IMG/VR virus record: IMGVR_UViG_3300025300_000048
Coordinates: 1 to 33,516 of that record
Source of the DNA: a virus
Direction: 5' to 3' (one strand)
DNA: 33,516 nt
The translations under genes were made by a program, and so were the position numbers. Positions 22,553 to 30,082 of the stretch are shown piece after piece; position 1 is the first letter of the stretch; each line of letters starts with the position of its first letter. The notes beneath the pieces were generated by a model. It did not search any database. It saw only the letters and a list, made by a program, of their open reading frames with translations, and was not told the origin of the DNA.

Positions 22553-23344
22553 ATGCAAGTGATGAACATCATTTCACTAGGCGCGGGCGTGCAATCGTCA
22601 ACGATGGCACTGATGGCGGCGAAGGGGGAAATTACGCCTATGCCGGATGCGGCGATATTCGCGGATACGAAATGGGAGCCGACAGCGATTTACAGTCATT
22701 TAGATTGGTTGGAAACGCAACTGCCCTTTCCGGTTTACCGCGTTTCCAAGGGTGATATCCGCGCCGATTTATTGGCGGCAGTAAGCGGCGGCAGTAAGCG
22801 GTTCGCGAGCATCCCGTATTTTACGGAAAACGGCGGCATGGGGAGACGTCAATGCACAAAGGAATACAAAATTTACCCGATCCGCGACAAGGTTAAAGAA
22901 CTGCTGAACCATCCAGCCGGGAAGCGCATTCCCAAAGGTGCCGCGCAAATGTGGATCGGGATTTCAACCGATGAAGCACAGCGAATGAAACCGTCGAATA
23001 TTGGTTACATCGAAAATATATGGCCGCTAATTGACGCCGGTATATCGCGCCGGGACTGCGTCAAATGGTTCTCGGAGAACTACCCCGGCCGCGCGCTGGC
23101 TAAGAGCGCGTGTATTGGTTGCCCATACCATAATGACGCCATGTGGCGTGACATGAAAATGAACGACCCCGACAGCTTTGCTGACGCGGTGGACGCGGAC
23201 AACGGGATGCGGAACGGGATGCGGAACAAGGAATTTATGCATCGTAGCCTAAAGCCTCTCGGCGAAGTGGATTTCCGCAACCTAGAGGACAAAGGGCAGA
23301 TCAACCTATTCGGCAACGAATGCGCTGGGATTTGCGGCGTATGA
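22553..23344 (+). CDS. PAPS-reductase-like adenine nucleotide alpha hydrolase
   Basis: 263 residues from ATG 22553 (ATG 22562 also possible). The PP-loop is ISLGAGVQSSTMALMAA near the N-terminus, then IFADTKWEP. Five cysteines stand in telling contexts: QCTKEYKIYPI (Cys101), SACIGCPYHND (Cys187, Cys190) and NECAGICGV at the C-terminus (Cys257, Cys261). This family of phosphoadenosine phosphosulfate reductase-like proteins is common in phages and related to enzymes that activate substrates with ATP for sulfur or amide transfer. The cysteines could hold an iron-sulfur cluster. The substrate, perhaps a nucleotide or DNA base, is unknown. The stop overlaps the next start by ATGA. Confidence 0.75.
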   Translation: MQVMNIISLGAGVQSSTMALMAAKGEITPMPDAAIFADTKWEPTAIYSHLDWLETQLPFPVYRVSKGDIRADLLAAVSGGSKRFASIPYFTENGGMGRRQCTKEYKIYPIRDKVKELLNHPAGKRIPKGAAQMWIGISTDEAQRMKPSNIGYIENIWPLIDAGISRRDCVKWFSENYPGRALAKSACIGCPYHNDAMWRDMKMNDPDSFADAVDADNGMRNGMRNKEFMHRSLKPLGEVDFRNLEDKGQINLFGNECAGICGV

Positions 23345-23679
23345 CAGACATGCGCCTTGTAATCCTAGAAAGCCCATATGCGGGCGATGTTGATGCGAAC
23401 GCGGCCTATGCCCGTGCTTGTGTCAGGGACGCCTTGCAGCGTGGCGAGGCGCCCCTTGCCAGCCATTTGCTTTACACCCAGCCGGGGATATTGGATGACG
23501 CCGTTCCTGCCGATAGGCGCCTTGGCATCGACGCCGGCTTGGCATGGCTGGGCGTTGCTGAAGCGGCGGTTGTTTACACTGACCGGGGGGTATCGAATGG
23601 GATGGTTTTCGGCATCGCCGCTGCTGACCAGGCTGGAGTCCCTGTGGAATACAGGAGCATTGCTTGGCCTATTTTTTGA
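23341..23679 (+). CDS. DUF7768-like (nucleoside deoxyribosyltransferase-like) protein
   Basis: 112 residues from ATG 23341, overlapping the previous stop (ATGA). MRLVILESPYAGDVDANAAY, CVRDALQRGEAPLASHLLYT and ADRRLGIDAGLAWLGVAEAA are typical of a phage family with a Rossmann-like fold related to nucleoside 2-deoxyribosyltransferases (DUF4406/DUF7768). It may act on nucleotides or sense them. Coupling to the PAPS-reductase-like gene suggests a common nucleotide or modification pathway, but this is inference. Confidence 0.7.
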   Translation: MTDMRLVILESPYAGDVDANAAYARACVRDALQRGEAPLASHLLYTQPGILDDAVPADRRLGIDAGLAWLGVAEAAVVYTDRGVSNGMVFGIAAADQAGVPVEYRSIAWPIF

Positions 23680-23771
23680 TCCTCACTGTCGGCAATATCA
23701 TCATCACCGCTGCGCTGGTTGGCGTGTTGGTGGCGTGGTTCTTGGCGGTGCGGCGGGAGTTGCTGGGGTGA
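23664..23771 (+). CDS. 35-aa membrane micropeptide (TTG start)
   Basis: TTG 23664 is preceded by AGGAG (23653-23657, 6-bp spacing) and encodes 35 residues: AYFLILTVGNIIITAALVG, then VLVAWFLAVRRELLG, a single hydrophobic helix with a positive C-terminal end. It overlaps the DUF7768 stop by 16 bp. The non-ATG start lowers certainty, but the ribosome-binding site is good. The stop overlaps another short frame (GTG 23768). Confidence 0.5.
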   Translation: MAYFLILTVGNIIITAALVGVLVAWFLAVRRELLG

Positions 23772-23875
23772 TTAAACCCGTCACCGTCGGCGATGCGGGC
23801 TGGGATCGTATTTTTGGCAACAAGGAAAAACAGGATGGCGAAGCCACGCAAGAAGAAATCTGCACAGACGTTTGA
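23768..23875 (+). CDS. 35-aa ORF coupled to the micropeptide
   Basis: GTG 23768 overlaps the previous stop (GTGA) and reads MIKPVTVGDAGWDRIFGNKE and onward to a TGA at 23873. It overlaps the next gene by 41 bp in another frame. Short, soluble and acidic; no family recognised. It may be only an open frame by chance. Confidence 0.3.
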   Translation: MIKPVTVGDAGWDRIFGNKEKQDGEATQEEICTDV

Positions 23876-24338
23876 CCACGGTACCGCTGAGGCGCGGGGG
23901 CATGGTGATTACGTTGAGGATCAGACGGCCGTTGCCGGCGCAACGCGGGTACGGAATACGACGGCGGATGCGCTGATGATGTATTGGCGCCGGCACTCGA
24001 TTTCCGATCGGCAGTACCGTGCCGGCGATATGTTCCAGCAAGATTTTTGGCGGGCTGGAATCGGGCCGCGCTATGCGACGATGAACATGGACGCCGTGCG
24101 GGTTGACAAGTCTGCCGGCGATAATGAAGCGGTGCATGTTGCACGGTCACGGATATATGCGGCCGTACAGGAAGTCGGCAAGCCTCTCGGTGCGCTGCTG
24201 GTGCATGTGCTGGGGCATGGTCATACGGCGGGTTCCTGGACCGGCGTCGAGGGTGCCGGCCGGCCGGATCGTGACGGCATGGTGGCGTTGCGGCTGGCGC
24301 TGGAAAGTCTGGCGGATTATTACCGGATGGCGGAATAG
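23835..24338 (+). CDS. DUF6456-like protein
   Basis: 167 residues from ATG 23835 (AAGGA 8 bp upstream); earlier in-frame starts are less convincing. The N-terminus is basic (MAKPRKKKSAQTFDHGTAE). The core has RRHSISDRQYRAGDMFQQDF, WRAGIGPRYATMNMDAVRVD and GALLVHVLGHGHTAGSWTGV, ending in LRLALESLADYYRM. This resembles the DUF6456 C-terminal domain found in alphaproteobacterial phage and chromosomal regulators (YRAGERFRxDYxxAGL type). A DNA-binding or regulatory role ahead of the packaging genes is plausible; direct evidence is lacking. Confidence 0.6.
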   Translation: MAKPRKKKSAQTFDHGTAEARGHGDYVEDQTAVAGATRVRNTTADALMMYWRRHSISDRQYRAGDMFQQDFWRAGIGPRYATMNMDAVRVDKSAGDNEAVHVARSRIYAAVQEVGKPLGALLVHVLGHGHTAGSWTGVEGAGRPDRDGMVALRLALESLADYYRMAE

Positions 24339-24347
24339 TATTTTTTC

Positions 24348-24377
24348 TTGACCCCAACCATCATTATACTGTAAAGA
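24348..24377 (+). promoter_or_regulatory. Possible late promoter before the packaging genes
   Basis: In the 164-bp gap between the DUF6456-like gene and terS, TTGACC (24348-24353) lies 18 bp from TAAAGA (24372-24377), and TATACT is at 24365-24370. The match is fair only. The gap is the natural place for a promoter of the late operon. Confidence 0.3.
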
Positions 24378-24494
24378 GGGTTGAGGGTGGGTTTTGACGG
24401 CCCGCCTCTCTCCGTTAGACACCGCCAATTGGAACTTCTCCCTGGAAAGATTGGCACAAACTAAGGATCGCCGCCGCCGCGCCGGTCCATTTTT

Positions 24495-24509
24495 TTTGCA
24501 AGGTGCAAA
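24495..24509 (+). promoter_or_regulatory. Inverted repeat around the terS ribosome-binding site
   Basis: TTTGCA-AGG-TGCAAA, a perfect 6-bp dyad after a T run, encloses the Shine-Dalgarno AAGG and the GTG start candidate of terS. It could be a translational switch or a terminase recognition site. Confidence 0.4.
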
Positions 24510-25042
24510 CATTGGCGCGAAACGTCCCTGTCCTGGCGGAAGACGAAAACAAACGCCAGACGATTCTCGATACGCTGGCGAACGGCGGCACCCTACTCCA
24601 GGCATGCGCCGACATTGGTCTGAACCGGTCGGCCGTACTTCGCTTCCGGCAGAAGGATGAAGCCTTTGATGACCTATACCGCGCCGCGTGGGTCATGGGC
24701 ATCGAAATAAAAATGGAAGAAAGCGAAATCAAATTGCGGGCGGCGACTACCCGCGACGAAATTATGGCGGCTGATAAGCAGATGCGGCACGACGAATGGT
24801 CGGCCGAAAAACTTCTGCCGCATTATCAGCCGCGTCAAAAGCTCGAGGTATCACACGAAGGCCCGATGGTCATCGGCTGGGATACCGGGCCGAGTTCCTG
24901 CCCGAAATGCGGATGGAACATGGATGCGGTAAACGAAAACATACAGGTGATAGATCATGTTGATGCCGAAATCGACCAGCGGGCCCGCGCCCAAGAAGAA
25001 GGCGAAGGCAAAAAAGGAAACGGAGTTCACGGGCCGTCCTAA
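24503..25042 (+). CDS. terS: Terminase small subunit
   Basis: 179 residues from GTG 24503, or 176 from TTG 24512, which has the better-spaced AAGGTG. Residues about 15-62 (RQTILDTLANGGTLLQACAD, IGLNRSAVLRFRQKDEAFDD, LYRAAWVMGIEIKMEE) form the helix-turn-helix DNA-recognition domain usual in small terminases. The C-terminal part holds a CPKC pair and an acidic/basic tail. It recognises the packaging site and hands DNA to the large subunit. Two genes separate it from terL: a basic 57-aa protein and an oxygenase. Confidence 0.8.
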   Translation: MQTLARNVPVLAEDENKRQTILDTLANGGTLLQACADIGLNRSAVLRFRQKDEAFDDLYRAAWVMGIEIKMEESEIKLRAATTRDEIMAADKQMRHDEWSAEKLLPHYQPRQKLEVSHEGPMVIGWDTGPSSCPKCGWNMDAVNENIQVIDHVDAEIDQRARAQEEGEGKKGNGVHGPS

Positions 25043-25130
25043 AGACAAGGGCCGTTCGCCGGAAGAGATCGCCGCCCGCAAGGCGCAGGTTGACAGCTAT
25101 GAACGTGGTGCCAAACGCGCTAACGGTTGA
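24957..25130 (+). CDS. 57-aa very basic protein
   Basis: ATG 24957 (or ATG 24963) within the end of terS, in another frame. The product has a Lys/Ala/Pro-rich N-terminal half (KKKAKAKKETEFTGRPKDKG) and a helical end (SPEEIAARKAQVDSYERGAK). It overlaps both neighbours, which is common in this operon. Nucleic-acid binding by charge is likely, perhaps aiding packaging; no family recognised. Confidence 0.45.
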   Translation: MLMPKSTSGPAPKKKAKAKKETEFTGRPKDKGRSPEEIAARKAQVDSYERGAKRANG

Positions 25131-25536
25131 CGAAGCCGCCGACCTGGCGGCGACGGTCCAGTACAAGATATTCAGCCACAAGGTTATCGACCGGCTGGTC
25201 GGGCATATCCGCGAGGTATTCCCGGATGTATCCACAAGCGACCCGGCCTACTGCCGGGTGGAACAGAAATCCATCGGTCATCCCTGGCACATCGATACCG
25301 GCAACAAAGGCCACATGGCGTGGTGCCGGGTTTCGGCGCGGGTGCTGTTGACAGACCCGGCCAGGGACTTCACCGGTGGCGGCTTTTATTTTCGCGAAGA
25401 CCCCGACAACCCGATATTCGGATACCGGGATTTGCAGTTTTTTCGCGCTGATAGGGCGCATTCGGTTGCCAGCCACAAGGGCGACCGGCGGGTGCTTCTG
25501 ATGTTCCTGGGCGAGAGCGGGGAGAGCGATGGCTAG
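25099..25536 (+). CDS. 2OG-Fe(II) oxygenase (prolyl-4-hydroxylase-like fold)
   Basis: 145 residues from ATG 25099. The metal site is visible: HPWHIDTGNKG gives HxD (His64, Asp66), FTGGGFYFREDP is the usual strand turn, and FFRADRAHSVASHKGDRRVL supplies the distal His121 (or His126) and the 2-oxoglutarate-binding Arg130/131. Such enzymes hydroxylate proteins, nucleobases or small molecules with O2 and 2-oxoglutarate. It is encoded between terS and terL, with a stop overlapping terL by 8 bp, so it is expressed with the packaging genes. Substrate unknown: a DNA base or a virion/host protein residue. Confidence 0.85.
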   Translation: MNVVPNALTVDEAADLAATVQYKIFSHKVIDRLVGHIREVFPDVSTSDPAYCRVEQKSIGHPWHIDTGNKGHMAWCRVSARVLLTDPARDFTGGGFYFREDPDNPIFGYRDLQFFRADRAHSVASHKGDRRVLLMFLGESGESDG

Positions 25537-26866
25537 GAAAGCGGCGCCGCAAGCGATCATCATTCCGTACCGGCCGCGCCCGTTCCAGGCGGTGTTCCAT
25601 GAGAACGCCAAGCGGTTCAATGTGGCGGTTTGCCATCGCCGATTCGGCAAGACCGCGATGGCGGTCAACTGGCTGTTGCAAGGCATACTGACCTGCCCCA
25701 ACAAGAACGCGCAGGGCGCCTATATCGCGCCGACCTACAGCGCCGCCAAGAGAATTGCGTGGACGATGTTCCGCGAATACGCCGGCGTCATCCCCGGCGT
25801 GAATTTCAATGAGGCCGAACTCCGCATCGACCTGCCGGATGGAAAGCGCATCTGGTTGCTGGGCGCCGAGAACCCTGACGCCCTGCGCGGCATGCGCCTC
25901 GATGCTGCCGTACTCGATGAATTTGCCGACATGAATGCGCGGCTCTACCCCGAGATCATCCGGCCGGCCCTGTCGGACTTTGGAACAGGGGCGTGCCTCT
26001 GGATCGGAACGCCGAGGGGCGAAAACCAGTTCAAGGACATCTACGAACACGCCATTTTGCAGGTGGAAAAGGGCGCCCCCGATTGGTTCGCCATGCGGAT
26101 GCCGGCGTCGGAGACGAACGTCCTGCCAGCCGCGGAACTGGAAGATGCGCGGGCCACCATGGACCCCTCGCAATTCGCCCAGGAATACGAAGTAAGCTGG
26201 TCGGCCGCACTGGTCGGCGCATACTACGCCGACGCCCTGGACCGGGCCGACGCCAACGACCAGATCGGCAACGTGCCGTGGGAACCCAACCTTGAGGTGA
26301 ACACCGCCTGGGATTTGGGCGTCGCGGATTCGACAGTAATAATTTTTTTCCAGACTCACCGGAACGAGATACGGATCATCGACTCCTACGACAGCAGCGG
26401 CGAAGGGCTGCACCACTACGTCAAGACGCTACGGGAGCGCCCCTATACCTACGGTCGTCACTATTTCCCGCACGATGTTTTGGTGCGCGAATTGGGTTCC
26501 GGTTCGTCCCGATACGAAATGCTGCAAGCCATGAAGGTCAGGCCGACCGTCGTGGCAAAGCTGACGGTGATGGACGGCATCGAGGCGGTGCGGGGAACGA
26601 TACCGCGCTGCTACTTCGACCGTGGAAACGCGGCACCGCTGCTGAAGGCGCTGCGCCACTACCACCGCACCATGAATGACCGCACCGGCGAATGGAACAG
26701 CCGGCCCAACCATGACTGGTCGAGCCACTTCGCCGACGCATTTCGTTATCTTGCCGTGGGGTTGCGAGACGGCGACGAGAATGCCGACATCGCCCAGATG
26801 GCGAAGACCGGATTAATGATGGATGGACGCCCCGTAATCGACAGCGGCGATGGCGCGTTCGGTTGA
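25529..26866 (+). CDS. terL: Terminase large subunit
   Basis: 445 residues. ATPase domain: CHRRFGKT at 35-42 (Walker A), AAVLDE at 126-131 (Walker B), WIGTPRG (coupling motif region, 158-164). Nuclease domain: NTAWDLGVADST with Asp262, and near the C-terminus HDWSSHFADAFRYLAVG with the further acidic metal ligands. It is the motor that packs DNA into the prohead and cuts the concatemer. The lineage is of the short Terminase_6-type enzymes found with podovirus-like virions. The start overlaps the oxygenase stop. Confidence 0.95.
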   Translation: MARKAAPQAIIIPYRPRPFQAVFHENAKRFNVAVCHRRFGKTAMAVNWLLQGILTCPNKNAQGAYIAPTYSAAKRIAWTMFREYAGVIPGVNFNEAELRIDLPDGKRIWLLGAENPDALRGMRLDAAVLDEFADMNARLYPEIIRPALSDFGTGACLWIGTPRGENQFKDIYEHAILQVEKGAPDWFAMRMPASETNVLPAAELEDARATMDPSQFAQEYEVSWSAALVGAYYADALDRADANDQIGNVPWEPNLEVNTAWDLGVADSTVIIFFQTHRNEIRIIDSYDSSGEGLHHYVKTLRERPYTYGRHYFPHDVLVRELGSGSSRYEMLQAMKVRPTVVAKLTVMDGIEAVRGTIPRCYFDRGNAAPLLKALRHYHRTMNDRTGEWNSRPNHDWSSHFADAFRYLAVGLRDGDENADIAQMAKTGLMMDGRPVIDSGDGAFG

Positions 26867-27410
26867 GATAGTCCCGGCCGCATACGCCGACGTTGTCTAT
26901 GTGGCGCGGCGCATGCGGCAGCTGGACGCCGAGGAAATTTATCCGCACTGGTGGAACCCGACGCCGGAAAACCTGGCGGCGGCTAGTTGCCAGTCGAAAA
27001 TTAAATTTGTCGCCTTGCTCGCCGGCCAACCCGTTGTCGCCTTCGGTGGCACCGAGAGGTTCCCGAAAGTATGGTCGGTCTGGATGTTCGCCACTGACCA
27101 GTGGATCAAGGTGGCGCTATCGGTCACCAAATTCGTGCGCCGCCAAATGATGGTTGAGATCAACCGTTATGAGCCGGTGCGCCTGGATTGCTGGTCGATG
27201 GATGGTCACGACACGGCCCATCACTGGCTAGAAGCATTTGGTTTTAAGCGAGAGGCAACGGTCGAAGACTATTCGTCGGCCGGCAAGACTTACCATTGTT
27301 ATTCGATAACGAGTTCTAGATTGGAGCGTGAAGATGTGCTTTTTCTCGGCGCCGGCAATTCCCCCGCCCCCGCCCATGCCGCTGCCGCCGCCGCCGCCGT
27401 CAGCGTCTGA
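26850..27410 (+). CDS. GNAT-like / gp13-like virion-associated protein
   Basis: 186 residues from ATG 26850, overlapping terL by 17 bp. VEIVPAAYADVVYVARRMRQ at the start, IKFVALLAGQPVVAFGGTER, WSVWMFATDQWIKVALSVTK and then HHWLEAFGFKREATVEDYSS give the outline of an acetyltransferase fold. It matches the DUF2833/T7 gp13-like family found beside head genes in podoviruses. In T7, gp13 is needed for virion maturation. The final 25 residues (Pro/Ala-rich) overlap the next gene in a different frame and look like frame extension. Confidence 0.65.
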   Translation: MARSVEIVPAAYADVVYVARRMRQLDAEEIYPHWWNPTPENLAAASCQSKIKFVALLAGQPVVAFGGTERFPKVWSVWMFATDQWIKVALSVTKFVRRQMMVEINRYEPVRLDCWSMDGHDTAHHWLEAFGFKREATVEDYSSAGKTYHCYSITSSRLEREDVLFLGAGNSPAPAHAAAAAAAVSV

Positions 27411-27543
27411 TCCAGAGGCCGGCAAGCGTGGCGATGCCCGCCGTCGCCGTGCCGCTCTCGCCAAGGGCCGCGCCTCAACCATAATGACGGGCCCGCTCGG
27501 TGTCACCACCAAAGCCCGCGTCGGCAAGAGAGTGCTGGGATAA
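27334..27543 (+). CDS. Proline-rich small head-region protein
   Basis: 69 residues from ATG 27334 (GGAG 7 bp upstream). The pattern is MCFFSAPAIPPPPPMPLP, a polyproline run, then RRRRAALAKGRASTIMTG with a terminal KRVLG. Similar short proteins, with a polyproline stretch followed by a basic GRASTILTG-type segment, are typical next to portal genes of podoviruses. Function unknown, probably a minor structural protein. It ends in TAATG overlap with the next gene. Confidence 0.7.
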   Translation: MCFFSAPAIPPPPPMPLPPPPPSASDPEAGKRGDARRRRAALAKGRASTIMTGPLGVTTKARVGKRVLG

Positions 27544-28049
27544 TGTGCTGGGGTGGTGGTGGCGACGGCGACGGCGGTGCCGATCTCGGCGTCTACACGG
27601 AAGAGAATGTTCCATATAACGAGCCGCCGGACCCGCCATCAATCAATACGGCCGACTTTAGTTTGGACTTTAGTTTGCCAGAAGACCCACCAAGCGCCCC
27701 TCCGGGTTGGCAAGAGTCCTATGGCTACACCAAAGATACAGGTGGGCTACCCGGCCACGCGGGTTTCGCACCGGAATCGTTTGGCGAATTTGTTGGCGAT
27801 ATCGGCGCTGGAATAGCAAGCGGCCGCACGTCGGTTGGCATCAGTCCCGGCGGCTTGGGATCGGCCATTGTCGGCGCATTGCTCGGCTCTGGTATCGGAA
27901 CGCCGCTGGGCCTTGGCATTACCGCCGCTGGTTGGGCCGCAGATAAACTCACGGGAGCGCCCGACATCGCCAACATCAATGTGAAGGGTGATGTCGGCGG
28001 CGTTCTCGGCTCTAAGCTCGGCAGCGGCGGCACATTGGGCGGTCGGTGA
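27543..28049 (+). CDS. Gly-rich hypothetical virion-region protein
   Basis: 168 residues beginning in the overlap TAATG. The N-terminus is MCWGGGGDGDGGADLGV, followed by a Pro/Asp-rich middle. A hydrophobic Gly-rich segment (about 85-135: GDIGAGIASGRTSVGISPGG, IVGALLGSGIGTPLGLGITA) could enter a membrane. The end is again Gly-rich. Its place between terL and portal suggests a minor head or ejection protein; no family recognised. Confidence 0.55.
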   Translation: MCWGGGGDGDGGADLGVYTEENVPYNEPPDPPSINTADFSLDFSLPEDPPSAPPGWQESYGYTKDTGGLPGHAGFAPESFGEFVGDIGAGIASGRTSVGISPGGLGSAIVGALLGSGIGTPLGLGITAAGWAADKLTGAPDIANINVKGDVGGVLGSKLGSGGTLGGR

Positions 28050-28303
28050 TGTGCGTCCCGAATATTTTAAACCAGCATAAGGCAATCAGCAGAAACGCCG
28101 GCGCACTCGGCGCCCGTGTCGCCAAGGCCCAGCGGCTGGCGCAATCGACCGTGGGCGGCGGCACACCACCGCCCAGCATCCTTGACAGTCTGCTGCCCGC
28201 CGTCACGCATCCCGGCCTGTCAAATACCAAATTGATAAATTGGCCGAGTGACCATCGGCGCCACTTGGCACAGATAAAACAATTCACATCGCTCGGCGTT
28301 TAG
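28049..28303 (+). CDS. Hypothetical 84-aa protein before portal
   Basis: ATG 28049 shares its A with the preceding stop (TGATG). A basic helical N-terminus (HKAISRNAGALGARVAKAQR) is followed by a Pro-rich segment. No family recognised; the compact operon setting supports expression. The portal gene starts 9 bp after the stop. Confidence 0.5.
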   Translation: MCVPNILNQHKAISRNAGALGARVAKAQRLAQSTVGGGTPPPSILDSLLPAVTHPGLSNTKLINWPSDHRRHLAQIKQFTSLGV

Positions 28304-28312
28304 GAAACACAG

Positions 28313-29950
28313 ATGATCAACTCGACCGATACCGACGAAATCTTCCGCCGCTTCGAAGAAATGAAGCGCCTTCGGTCGAACTTTGAGTCACACTGGCAGG
28401 AGATCGCGGAACGAATCCTGACGCGCTCGGCCGAGTTTACCGGCGAACGGTCGGCCGGCGACAAGCGTACCGCATTGCAATATGACGCATCGGCGGCGCT
28501 GGCCCTGGAGAGGTTCGCCGCGGCCGTGGAAAGCTTGCTGACGCCACGCGGCGCCCGCTGGCATACGCTGCGCGCATCCAACCCCTACATCGATCAAGAC
28601 GATGATGCCCGCCTGTGGTTCGACGCCGTCGAGGACATCCTGTTCCGCTGGCGCGGCCGGCCCAAGGCAAACTTCGCCAGCCAGATGCACGAAGGCTATA
28701 TGTCTCTCGGCGCCTTCGGCAACGGCATCCTGTTCGTGGATGAAGATGCCGCCGCCGGCATGCGCTACCGCAACATCCATCTGATGAACTGTTTCCTCGC
28801 AGAAGATGAAATGGGAAACATCGACACGGTTTTCCGTATTCTCGACCTTGCCGCCCGCCAGGTCATGCGGATGTTCGAAGACGGCGACCTGTCCACCGCC
28901 ATGCGGGCCAAGATCGACAAGGAACCGGACGCCCGCGTCAAGCTGTTGCATGTGGTGATGCCGCGTACCGACCGCGACCCCGTCAGGAAAGACAAGCAAA
29001 ATCTGCCGTGGTTCTCGGCCTACTATGAGATCGATGCCCAGCACAAGATCGAAGAGGGCGGCTTCTCAGAACTGCCCTACATCCCCAGCCGATATGTCAC
29101 CGGCGCGTCGAGCGAGGTTTATGGACGGTCGCCGGCGATGACGGTTTTGCCCGACATCAAGATGCTCAACGAAATGAGTAAAACCGTAATCCGCGCCGGC
29201 CAGAAGGTGGTCGATCCCCCACTATTGATTGCCGACGATGGCGTCCTGCTCCCGGTCAATTCAAAACCGGGCGGGTCCACCTTTGCGCGGTTGGACGGCC
29301 GCTCCCAAGCTCCTGTGCAGCCGTTGTTTACCGGCGCGAGGGTGGACATCGGCTTGGACCTGATGGAACAGCGGCGCCGTGTAATCAACGATGCCTTCCT
29401 CGTAACCCTGTTCCAGATACTGGTCGAGACACCTTCGATGACCGCCACGGAAGTGTTGTCCCGCGCCCAGGAAAAGGGCGCCCTACTAGCCCCCACGGTC
29501 GGTCGCCAACAGGCAGAGACACTAGGACCGCTTGTCCAGCGCGAACTGGCGATCCTGCAACGGCAGCAACTCCTGCCGCCGATGCCCGACATCATGATCG
29601 AGGCGCAGGGCGAGTACGACATCGAATACACATCGCCGTTGTCCCGCGCCATGAAGGCGGAAGAGGGCGTGGCGATACTGCGAACCCTGGAAATGGTGCA
29701 GCCCATCGCCGCGATGGACCCCAGCGTCATGGACAATTTCGACAACGACCAGATCGTCCGCATCCTGGCCGACACCAACGGCACGCCGATGAAAATTATG
29801 AAGCGCAAGGACGAGATCGCGGCAGTCCGCCAAGCCCGCCAACAAAACGAACAGATGGCGGCGATGGTGCAGGGCGCACCGCAAGCGGCCGACGCCGCGC
29901 TCAAGGTATCGCAGATCGCATCGGCGGCGCAGGTGCCGCCACAGATATAG
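28313..29950 (+). CDS. Portal (head-tail connector) protein, T7 gp8-like
   Basis: 545 residues, ATG 28313 after AGGAAACACAG. DEIFRRFEEMKRLRSNFESH at the N-terminus, then DASAALALERFAAAVESLLT, ARWHTLRASNPYIDQDDDAR and MSLGAFGNGILFVDED match the head-tail connector family of T7-like phages. So do SSEVYGRSPAMTVLPDIKML and ETPSMTATEVLSRAQEKGAL further on. The dodecameric ring forms the portal through which DNA enters and leaves and to which the tail attaches. Full-length for the family. Confidence 0.95.
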   Translation: MINSTDTDEIFRRFEEMKRLRSNFESHWQEIAERILTRSAEFTGERSAGDKRTALQYDASAALALERFAAAVESLLTPRGARWHTLRASNPYIDQDDDARLWFDAVEDILFRWRGRPKANFASQMHEGYMSLGAFGNGILFVDEDAAAGMRYRNIHLMNCFLAEDEMGNIDTVFRILDLAARQVMRMFEDGDLSTAMRAKIDKEPDARVKLLHVVMPRTDRDPVRKDKQNLPWFSAYYEIDAQHKIEEGGFSELPYIPSRYVTGASSEVYGRSPAMTVLPDIKMLNEMSKTVIRAGQKVVDPPLLIADDGVLLPVNSKPGGSTFARLDGRSQAPVQPLFTGARVDIGLDLMEQRRRVINDAFLVTLFQILVETPSMTATEVLSRAQEKGALLAPTVGRQQAETLGPLVQRELAILQRQQLLPPMPDIMIEAQGEYDIEYTSPLSRAMKAEEGVAILRTLEMVQPIAAMDPSVMDNFDNDQIVRILADTNGTPMKIMKRKDEIAAVRQARQQNEQMAAMVQGAPQAADAALKVSQIASAAQVPPQI

Positions 29951-29959
29951 GAGTTTCCA

Positions 29960-30076
29960 ATGCCGGTGGTCTCCAAGAAACATTATCCCTATACGCCCAC
30001 CGGGAAGGCCAAGGCACGCGCCGCCGCCAAGCGTTCCGGCAAGAAAATGACTTATGGAAAGAAGAAAAAGAAATAA
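29960..30076 (+). CDS. 38-aa highly basic peptide
   Basis: ATG 29960 with TAGGAG about 6 bp upstream. MPVVSKKHYPYTPTGKAKAR, then AAAKRSGKKMTYGKKKKK. The (F/Y)PYTPxGKAKA motif with a poly-Lys tail is shared by tiny proteins encoded after portal genes in other podoviruses, probably minor virion or DNA-binding peptides. Confidence 0.75.
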   Translation: MPVVSKKHYPYTPTGKAKARAAAKRSGKKMTYGKKKKK

Positions 30077-30082
30077 CTCGGC

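Noticed and set aside
23378-23767. Most of a plus-strand 165-aa frame over the DUF7768 gene
   Set aside because: The DUF7768 frame is well conserved in pattern; only the last 35 codons (23768-23875) may be used.
24394-24660. Plus-strand 88-aa ORF before and over the start of terS
   Set aside because: Low-complexity Arg/Pro product that overlaps the terS helix-turn-helix in another frame; no ribosome-binding site.
25370-26416. Minus-strand ORF of 348 aa opposite terL
   Set aside because: It lies antisense to the terminase active-site region; His/Arg/Gly-rich shadow translation without motifs.
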